From Mesorhizobium sp. YIM 152430 (GTDB lineage Bacteria > Pseudomonadota > Alphaproteobacteria > Rhizobiales > Rhizobiaceae): a DNA stretch of 64,000 nt. Shown here piece by piece: positions 56,968 to 64,000 of the stretch. Below the pieces are notes generated by a model. The model had not been told where the DNA came from. It did not search any database and was given only the letters and a program-made list of their open reading frames with translations. Made by a program: the position numbers and the translations under genes. Positions within the stretch are counted from its first letter, which is position 1. The number at the start of each line of letters is the position of its first letter. The stretch covers positions 434,001 to 498,000 of the forward strand of contig NZ_JARGES010000027.1 in the NCBI RefSeq assembly GCF_029210365.1, given 5' to 3'.

Positions 56968-58455
56968 ATGGGTGTAGTTGTGCGTCAGCCGTTCGCCGGA
57001 CTCTCTTCGCGTTACCGGGCCGCTTTCAGGGTCCTGCTTTCCTTCCTCACCGCTCTCGCCTTGATCGCCGGTTCCGCCGGCCACGCATCAGCGAATCCGC
57101 GCTACGCGGCCTATGTTATGGATGCGAAGACGGGTCAGGTTCTGTTCTCGCGAAACGGCGACGCACAAAGATACCCCGCGTCGCTGACCAAGATGATGAC
57201 GCTTTACATGCTGTTCGAGCAGATGGAGTCCGGTCGCGTCGCCAAATCGACCCCGATTCCGATAAGCGCCAAGGCCGCCGCCGAGCCGCCGACCAAGATC
57301 GGCCTGCGCGCGGGTGCCACGATCACGGCCGAAAACGCAATCTATTCGCTCGTCACCCGTTCCGCCAATGACATCGCCACCGCGATCGGTGAGTTCATCG
57401 GGGGCTCCGAGCAGAATTTTGCCCGTCTGATGACCACCAAGGCACGCCAGCTCGGCATGAATTCGACGACCTTCCAGAACGCCCATGGCCTGCCGAACAA
57501 CAGGCAGGTGACGACCGCGCGCGACATGGCGATCCTTGGCATCGCCCTGCGGGAGCATTTTCCGCAATATTATTCCTACTTCGGCACGCGCGAATTCACC
57601 CTCGGCAAGCAGCGCTTCGGTAACCACAACCGCGTCCTCGGCCGCGTTCGCGGCGCGGATGGGATCAAGACCGGCTATATCCGCGCCTCGGGCTTCAATC
57701 TCGTCTCGTCGGTGCAGGACGACGGTCGTTCCATCGTCGCAGTCGTCATGGGCGGACAGTCCGGCCGCTCGCGCGACGACCATATGGTCAATCTGATCCG
57801 CGAACACCTGCCCCGCGCCTCGCGCGGCAGCAAGCAGCTTCTCGTGGCCCGCGGCCCGGCCAGCCCGATCGCCGCCGCCGCCTCGGCCCAGAGCCTGCCC
57901 CAAACCGTCGCAGCGCCGCCGTTCCGCCCGGCCGAGCCTGCCGGCGCCGCCCAGCTCGAACTGGCGCTGACATCCACCGCTGCCGCCCAGCCGGCAGTTC
58001 AGGCCCCGGCCGTTGCCCTCGCACCCGCCGCGCCCGCAGGCGACGACGATGCCTCGAACCGGATCCAGATGGCCTTCGCCGGCGCCGTGCCCTCCGCCCG
58101 CCCGACGCCGCCCGCTCCCGTTCCCTCGCAGGCCGTTCCGGCGGCTCTCGGCGCCATCAAGGAACGGACGACTGTCGACCCGGTCCAGACCTCGTCGACC
58201 GCACCGTCCAGCGGCTGGGTCATCCAGGTGGCATCCATGCCGTCGGAAACCGAAGCCAAGTCGTTCCTGGCCTCGGCAAAGTCCCGCGCGTCGAAAGTCC
58301 TCGGCAACGCTGATCCGTTCACCGAGACGTTCCAGCACAATGGTCAGACCTACTACCGTGCGCGCTTCTCGGGATTCGCTGGCAAGGATGCGGCATGGTC
58401 CGCTTGCGGCTCGCTGAAGAGCTACGGCATCGCGTGCTATGCGGTGCAGATGTAA
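56968..58455 (+). CDS. D-alanyl-D-alanine carboxypeptidase with SPOR domain
   Basis: This 495-residue periplasmic PBP has a signal peptide (RVLLSFLTALALIAGSAGHAS) and the active-site motifs SLTK in YPASLTKMMTL, SAN in TRSANDIAT, and KTG in DGIKTGYIR. A long Ala/Pro-rich linker follows, then a C-terminal SPOR domain (WVIQVASMPSETEAKSFLAS, YYRARFSGFAGKDAAWSAC). SPOR domains bind denuded septal peptidoglycan, so this paralogue probably acts at the division site, unlike the one at 14839. I use the ATG at 56968; longer frames start inside the phasin gene. Confidence 0.93.
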   Translation: MGVVVRQPFAGLSSRYRAAFRVLLSFLTALALIAGSAGHASANPRYAAYVMDAKTGQVLFSRNGDAQRYPASLTKMMTLYMLFEQMESGRVAKSTPIPISAKAAAEPPTKIGLRAGATITAENAIYSLVTRSANDIATAIGEFIGGSEQNFARLMTTKARQLGMNSTTFQNAHGLPNNRQVTTARDMAILGIALREHFPQYYSYFGTREFTLGKQRFGNHNRVLGRVRGADGIKTGYIRASGFNLVSSVQDDGRSIVAVVMGGQSGRSRDDHMVNLIREHLPRASRGSKQLLVARGPASPIAAAASAQSLPQTVAAPPFRPAEPAGAAQLELALTSTAAAQPAVQAPAVALAPAAPAGDDDASNRIQMAFAGAVPSARPTPPAPVPSQAVPAALGAIKERTTVDPVQTSSTAPSSGWVIQVASMPSETEAKSFLASAKSRASKVLGNADPFTETFQHNGQTYYRARFSGFAGKDAAWSACGSLKSYGIACYAVQM

Positions 58456-58493
58456 GTTTCCCGTTCTCCGGGATGTATCGTTTCGAAGGAGAA

Positions 58494-59180
58494 TCAGTCG
58501 TGACCGGACAACAGAACGTCCTTGGCTTCATTGATCCGCGCAGCCAGGAAGGAACTGCCTCCCAGATCGGGATGAAGCCTCTGCATCAGGCGCCGATGCG
58601 CCTTGCGGATATCCGCCGCGCTAGCGCCCGCTTCAAGACCAAGGACCTGGTAGGCCTCCTGCTTGCTCATGGGGCCAGAAGCTGGCGCGCGAGTTTCCCC
58701 ATCGCCGACATCCGCCTGCGCGTGGTCGCGCCAGAGGGGAAGTCGGCCGTCAAGATACGTCTCAAGTAGCTGGCGGCTCTCGCCGTCTTCGGCCAGTTCT
58801 GCGAGCAGTTCGTAGAGTTCGAGTTCGCTCAGTTCCCCGAGCGGCTTGCCGTCGAACCGGCCCGCCAGCACCACACCGTCCAGTTCGCCGGTATCGTGGT
58901 CGAGTTCCATTTCGAGCGCCGCCGTGCGGACATGGGAACGTTTTCCCGGTGTCGGGCTTGAGCGCCGGCGCATCCGCCCCGCTCCATACCAGGCGAGCGC
59001 GCTCGAAAGCGCCATGCCACCGAGGCCGACCCGGCCGATCAGGATCAGTCCCACACCAACGATGCCGAGCACGACGGGTCCGACAAGCCGAAGGCTGGAT
59101 GCGATCTTCGCGGCGTCTGCGCGCAGGAGAACGAATACGAGGAAAAGCGCAAGCGCACCGCCGGATATGACGTAGATCAT
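58494..59180 (-). CDS. Membrane-anchored DnaJ-domain protein
   Basis: This 228-residue protein starts at the ATG at 59180, which overlaps the VWA stop as ATGA. Two N-terminal membrane helices (YVISGGALALFLVFVLL and VLGIVGVGLILIGRVG) precede a Arg-rich stretch, an acidic region and a C-terminal J domain. The latter is YQVLGLEAGASAADIRKAHR followed by LMQRLHPDLGG, with an intact HPD. It resembles the alphaproteobacterial TIM14-like DnaJ proteins and would recruit DnaK to the membrane. Confidence 0.88.
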   Translation of the reverse strand: MIYVISGGALALFLVFVLLRADAAKIASSLRLVGPVVLGIVGVGLILIGRVGLGGMALSSALAWYGAGRMRRRSSPTPGKRSHVRTAALEMELDHDTGELDGVVLAGRFDGKPLGELSELELYELLAELAEDGESRQLLETYLDGRLPLWRDHAQADVGDGETRAPASGPMSKQEAYQVLGLEAGASAADIRKAHRRLMQRLHPDLGGSSFLAARINEAKDVLLSGHD

Positions 59181-59914
59181 GTTTCGCTTCTGCCGCGCAT
59201 GTTCTCGATGAGCAGGCGATCCGCGCCGCGCCCCCTCGCCTCCAGCGCCGGATAGCCGCCGGTGGCATAGACCGCGATCGCCGAGAGCAGTTCGGCGAGC
59301 GCCTTCGCCGAATTGCGGTCGAACCGGAACCACGCACCTCTCGTCAGCCGTGCGATTTCCTTGAACGCCCGCTCGGCAGACGGATCGTGGCCTTCCTGGA
59401 AAAGGAAGACCGGCACGCCCTTGAGCCCCAGCCGGCCGGCCTTGTCGGCGAGATCGTCGATTTCTTCCTCCATCGCATCGCCGATATAGACGAGCGCATT
59501 CACCTTCTGCGCCTCGGTCTCGATGAGCGCGTGCGACAGGACCTTGCCGATCTGCGTGTGCCCGCCGCGGCAGTCGATCTTCACCATCAGTTCCTTGAGC
59601 TTGGCGGTGTCGGCGACGAATTTCGACGATCGGCATTCGCCGAAGCCGCGAAAATAGACGAGCTGGACTTCCAGCCGCCCGGTCTTGCCGACGGCGTCGA
59701 ACATGTCCGCCTGCAACGTGCAGGCAAGATCCCAGGTCGGCTGGCGGCTCATCGTGGCGTCGAGCGCCAGAACCAGCCGTCCCTTGGCAGTGCCCGACCC
59801 GCGCCCGCCGCCAAGCGCCCGCGCCTGCCTCAGGAAGGTTGCGATGGCATTCGGGTCGCTGCGTGGCGTTTCGGTCGGCAGCGATGCCGGTTTGGCGGGT
59901 GTCTTTTCACTCAT
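59177..59914 (-). CDS. VWA-domain protein coupled to the DnaJ-like gene
   Basis: This 245-residue cytoplasmic protein has a von Willebrand A fold. After a Pro-rich leader, LVLALDATMSRQP carries a MIDAS-like Asp-x-Thr-x-Ser in place of DxSxS. CRGGHTQIGKVLSHAL supplies the Thr position, and VYIGDAMEEEIDDLADKAG the later acidic motif. The C-terminal part (FKEIARLTRGAWFRFD) is typical of a subgroup found only beside this DnaJ-like gene, as far as I know. Function unknown; the coupling suggests a joint role. Confidence 0.85.
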   Translation of the reverse strand: MSEKTPAKPASLPTETPRSDPNAIATFLRQARALGGGRGSGTAKGRLVLALDATMSRQPTWDLACTLQADMFDAVGKTGRLEVQLVYFRGFGECRSSKFVADTAKLKELMVKIDCRGGHTQIGKVLSHALIETEAQKVNALVYIGDAMEEEIDDLADKAGRLGLKGVPVFLFQEGHDPSAERAFKEIARLTRGAWFRFDRNSAKALAELLSAIAVYATGGYPALEARGRGADRLLIENMRGRSET

Positions 59915-59962
59915 GACAATGAAAATGAGGCTCCCGCCCGCTCAAGACAAGACGGCGCGCGA

Positions 59963-60397
59963 TCACAGAAGACCGAGGTCGGCCAGTTCGCGGCGAAGCT
60001 GCGCGGGCATCTCGCGCATGTCGGAGCCGCTGCCGACGTCCTGCGGAGCGTCTTCGGTTCGCAGATAGCGCCAGCCCTGGAACGGCCGGCGCGGCTGCCA
60101 AACGGTCGGCGTCAGTTCATGGTCTAGGACCAGGTGGCATCGGCCGATCCCGTCGCCATCGGTGAAGGGACGCACGTCGATCAGTTTCTGGCGGCACTGC
60201 ACGCCGCCCTTGATCACCCAGTAAAGCGATCCGCCGTCGATCAGTTCATCGACCCGCTTCGGCACCATACGTGTCGTGTGGAAATGCTCGACCGGCCGGC
60301 CGGCCGCACGCATCCGCGCACTGCGCTCGTCGATCCAGGATTGAAGATCCTCGATCGAATCGCATCCGACGCAGAGCTTGAGAATATGGAGTGCCAT
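59963..60397 (-). CDS. DUF1489 family protein
   Basis: This 144-residue protein starts MALHILKLCVGCDSIEDL, a hallmark of DUF1489, a small soluble family of alphaproteobacteria. HFHTTRMVPKRVDELIDGGS and SLYWVIKGGVQCRQKLIDV are conserved, and three cysteines are visible in the protein. It lies 48 bp ahead of the VWA gene, so it may be the first gene of a DUF1489-VWA-DnaJ unit. No activity is known. Confidence 0.9.
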   Translation of the reverse strand: MALHILKLCVGCDSIEDLQSWIDERSARMRAAGRPVEHFHTTRMVPKRVDELIDGGSLYWVIKGGVQCRQKLIDVRPFTDGDGIGRCHLVLDHELTPTVWQPRRPFQGWRYLRTEDAPQDVGSGSDMREMPAQLRRELADLGLL

Positions 60398-60466
60398 GGC
60401 CTCTAGATAGGCGCTCGTGCGTAGCAACTCAAAGGCGCGACGCCGCGCCGTCCACAGAAACCGCGC

Positions 60467-61867
<1,401 letters not shown>

Positions 61868-61968
61868 ATGCTTCTCCGGTAGCTGCGCGCGCACTCTTCG
61901 CCAGCCACGCAAAGCGCGCAAGGCGCCTGCCGACCTTCGCTGATCCGGTTGCGACATGGCAAAGAAAA

Positions 61969-61994
61969 AGGCTGCGGAAACCATCCCGCAGCCT
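61969..61994 (-). terminator. Terminator of the 55-aa membrane protein gene
   Basis: AGGCTGCGG and CCGCAGCCT form a perfect 9-bp stem with an 8-nt loop, followed on the minus strand by TTTTTCTTT. It lies 39 bp after the stop of the small gene at 62034. Confidence 0.85.
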
Positions 61995-62033
61995 CTCGAA
62001 TTTTCAGTGCAGGCCCGCGGCCTGCCTGGCGGT

Positions 62034-62201
62034 TTAGCTCGCGGCGATCGTCGCCACGCCTTCCGCGCCTGCGCCCCCGACCAGCCAGGCCAGGAGAATG
62101 ATGCCTGCAAAGCCGATCACTGCCTTGGCGGTTACGCCCCAGCAGGATTTCTGAACGGTGTCGTCCATGGAATTCCCGTTATTGAGATCTTGGTTTGCCA
62201 T
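62034..62201 (-). CDS. Small membrane protein of 55 residues
   Basis: The gene encodes 55 residues from the ATG at 62201; an inner ATG at 62168 (MDDTVQKSCWGV) would give 44. The N-terminal part is polar. One membrane helix (VTAKAVIGFAGIILLAWLVGG) follows, with a small Ala/Gly-rich tail. A clean intrinsic terminator follows the stop. It has its own upstream region (62202-62441) shared with the divergent DUF599 gene. Function unknown. The terminator and distinct reading frame support a real gene. Confidence 0.65.
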   Translation of the reverse strand: MANQDLNNGNSMDDTVQKSCWGVTAKAVIGFAGIILLAWLVGGAGAEGVATIAAS

Positions 62202-62441
62202 CGCCACCGAAAAACGCGGATCGCGTCCCTGCTCAAGCAGGCTTCTGGGTAGACGTATTCGCGGCGCCTTGCAATGCCGAAAGACGGCAAATTCAAGGCA
62301 TAAGCTTCCAGGCAGCCGCGCCGCTTCGAACAATTCGAGACAAATCATCAGGTTAGCTGCAACGCGATGTTTGCGAATTCGTAACGCATCGGGCGAAAGG
62401 ATGACGCTCGCATGTCCGGAGAAATCGGCTAGGCTCGCCAC

Positions 62442-63140
62442 ATGATCCTCGACTCCACTCTCCTCGATCCTCTCGATCTGGCGGCGCTCGCCTATTTTCT
62501 GGTCGGCTGGATCGTTTTCGCGCAGGCGACGCAAGGCCGGCTCTTTTCGCGCCCGACGCTCACCTCCGCCATGAACCGCGAGCGTGAGACCTGGATGCGC
62601 ACCATGGCCAGACGCGATCTGCGCATGATCGACACCGGCATCATGATGGGCCTCCAGCAGGGCACCGCCTTCTTCGCGTCGAGCTCGCTTCTTGCGCTCG
62701 GCGGCTGTTTCGCGCTTCTCGGCTCGACCGATCAGGTGATCGCCGTTCTCGGCGACCTGCCGGCGGGCGACGACATCGCCCGGCCGGCCTTCGAGGCCAA
62801 AATCTTCGGCCTGACCGGCATCCTCGCCTATGCCTTTTTCAAGTTCGGCTGGGCCTACCGGCTCTTCAACTATTGCTCGATCCTGATCGGTGCCGTCCCG
62901 ATCGTGAAGGACGGCATCGAGGACGCCGAAACCGAGCGCGCCGTCATGCGCGCGGCGCGCATGAACCAGCTCGGCGGCAAGCACTTCAACGCCGGCCTGC
63001 GTGCCATCTTCTTCGCGCTCGGCTATCTCGGCTGGTTCGTCGGTCCGTGGTTCTTCCTCGCCACGACCAGCTTCACGCTCTTCGTGCTGGTGCGCCGGCA
63101 GTTCTTCTCCGCCGCCCGCGCCGCCGTCATCGACGGCTAA
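62442..63140 (+). CDS. DUF599 family membrane protein
   Basis: This 232-residue polytopic inner-membrane protein has four to five helices. Family blocks are LAALAYFLVGWIVFAQATQG, RRDLRMIDTGIMMGLQQG with TAFFASSSLL, FKFGWAYRLFNYCSI, and LRAIFFALGYLGWFVGPW. The DUF599 family has no known function. The 3' end overlaps the convergent ydcF stop by 4 bp. Confidence 0.92.
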   Translation: MILDSTLLDPLDLAALAYFLVGWIVFAQATQGRLFSRPTLTSAMNRERETWMRTMARRDLRMIDTGIMMGLQQGTAFFASSSLLALGGCFALLGSTDQVIAVLGDLPAGDDIARPAFEAKIFGLTGILAYAFFKFGWAYRLFNYCSILIGAVPIVKDGIEDAETERAVMRAARMNQLGGKHFNAGLRAIFFALGYLGWFVGPWFFLATTSFTLFVLVRRQFFSAARAAVIDG

Positions 63141-63925
63141 GGCAGGAGACGGTCGGTGCGCCCGGTCAGCCGATATGCCAGCAGCCCGATCCATTCGCGA
63201 ATGGCGACGGTGGTGTTTTCCAGGCTATCGATCGCGTTGTCCTGCGCCAGTCCCGGCGTCTCGATGCCCGCGGTGCGATAGTCGGCCGGCCAAGGCACGA
63301 CGTCGAACCCTGCCTTCTCGAACAGCAGCACCGAACGCGGCATGTGGAACGCGGATGTGACGAGCAGCCAGGTCTGCCCCGGCTGCGGGTCCACGAGATC
63401 GCGCGAGAACCGCGCATTCTCGTCGGTGTTGCGCGAGCGGTTTTCCAGCACCAGTCGGCTTTTTTCGATGCCAAGCGCGTTCAAAAGCCTTGGCGCCGTG
63501 TCCGCATCGCCCTCGCCTTCGAGAACCATCGTCCCCGTCCCGCCTGAAACGACGACCGGCACTTGCCGATAGCGCCGCGCCAGAATCGCGGTCTCGACGA
63601 ACCGGTCGCCACTGGAATTCAGCTCATACCCGCCCCGCGCCAGATTGACCGCCCCCTCGAATCCGCCGCCCAGAACGATGATCCCGTCGATGCGCTCGGG
63701 CACCGGATCGGGCCGCGCGAAGCGATCCTCCAGCGGATGCAGCATCAGCGCGCCAAGCGACGTCCATGTCGAAAGCGCCACGACGACGAACGCGACCGAA
63801 AATGCGGCAGCGGCCAGCCGCGTCCATTGCAGGAACAGCAGAATCAGGCCGACAAAAAGCAGGATGCCCGTCATGTTGAGCGGATGAGCGAACAGCCAGA
63901 AGATCTTGGAAAGGTAGAAGAACAC
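63137..63925 (-). CDS. YdcF-family (DUF218) membrane protein
   Basis: This is a 262-residue protein with two N-terminal helices (FWLFAHPLNMTGILLFVGLIL and onwards) and a DUF218 domain in the periplasm or cytoplasm. IIVLGGGFEGAVNLARGGYE, VVSGGTGTM, ENRSRNTDENARF and LLVTSAFHMPRSVLLFEKAG are the family motifs. Related SanA/ElyC-type proteins affect envelope permeability and peptidoglycan. It starts with GTG (63925), 16 bp after another minus-strand gene. Confidence 0.9.
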   Translation of the reverse strand: MFFYLSKIFWLFAHPLNMTGILLFVGLILLFLQWTRLAAAAFSVAFVVVALSTWTSLGALMLHPLEDRFARPDPVPERIDGIIVLGGGFEGAVNLARGGYELNSSGDRFVETAILARRYRQVPVVVSGGTGTMVLEGEGDADTAPRLLNALGIEKSRLVLENRSRNTDENARFSRDLVDPQPGQTWLLVTSAFHMPRSVLLFEKAGFDVVPWPADYRTAGIETPGLAQDNAIDSLENTTVAIREWIGLLAYRLTGRTDRLLP

Positions 63926-63941
63926 CGTTCCGCGACCCGAC

Positions 63942-64000
63942 CTACCACCACTTCGCCGGCTCGAACCGCCCGGCCGCCTGCTCGATCACATGCGCCGTGC
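63942..64000 (-). CDS. C-terminus of an unidentified gene (partial, off right edge)
   Basis: An open frame enters from the right edge and ends with IEQAAGRFEPAKWW and TAG (63944-63942), 16 bp before ydcF on the same strand. Only about 18 residues are visible. In rhizobia ftsX or acyltransferase genes are common neighbours, but this tail is too short for me to identify. Confidence 0.5.
   Translation of the reverse strand, partial: TAHVIEQAAGRFEPAKWW

Overview
The window is GC-rich, almost fully coding chromosome from an alphaproteobacterium, most likely order Hyphomicrobiales (Rhizobiales), with a Phyllobacteriaceae/Mesorhizobium-like feel. The evidence is the gene set and order: ppiD-trpD-trpC-moaC-(moeA), dac-tmk-holB-metG-tatD, tgt-queA-ppi-ppi-coaD-gyrA, ssb/uvrA, rpsB-tsf-pyrH-frr-uppS-cdsA-rseP-bamA-lpxD-fabZ-lpxA-lpxI-lpxB, and clpS-clpA. 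A MucR/Ros regulator, an EipB-type DUF1849 protein, a FosX homologue and GTTC-N7-GTTC LexA boxes point the same way. I saw no rRNA, CRISPR array, insertion sequence or prophage.

Layout. 1-5100: tryptophan and molybdenum-cofactor genes behind a PpiD-type foldase (minus), then tpiA (plus). 5100-9700: mucR, a small secreted protein, a 28-codon SOS-type microprotein gene, gamma-glutamyltransferase, lipB, tRNA-Leu(GAG) and fosX. 9700-16000: MBL hydrolase, tatD, metG, holB, tmk and a DD-carboxypeptidase (minus). 16000-23900: DUF2177 protein, tgt, queA, a secreted protein, two cyclophilins, coaD, a small membrane protein and gyrA. 24100-31900: marC, DUF4168, ssb and uvrA flanking a 0.6-kb gap with SOS boxes and many perfect hairpins, an AT-rich orphan membrane gene, DUF72 and NAD(P)H-hydrate dehydratase. 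32000-34000: glnB-glnA behind a sigma-54-type promoter. 34000-47200: the envelope/translation supercluster on the minus strand. 47200-53300: EipB, RidA, GDPD, an acyltransferase-like gene, a 7-bp repeat patch, HIT, PAP2 and AzlCD. 53400-64000: ClpA/ClpS, phasin, a SPOR-tailed DD-carboxypeptidase, a DnaJ-like/VWA pair, DUF1489, L-serine dehydratase, DUF599 and YdcF.

How they work together. Most genes are housekeeping. Lipid A, undecaprenyl phosphate, phosphatidate, beta-barrel assembly and peptidoglycan trimming form an envelope-building theme. glnB-glnA is the nitrogen-control module. ssb and uvrA form a DNA-damage module, and a probable lexA lies just beyond the left edge if the usual moaC-moeA-lexA order holds.

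The most interesting item is at 6322-6462. A promoter has a perfect LexA-type box (GAAC-N7-GAAC) in its -35/-10 spacer and drives a 28-residue, single-helix membrane microprotein. That is the architecture of damage-induced division inhibitors or toxins such as Caulobacter SidA and E. coli TisB. Other points to check are a TGT that has lost its zinc ligands, a MucR without a normal zinc site, a fosX whose natural start position is ATC, and a dense array of hairpins between ssb and uvrA.
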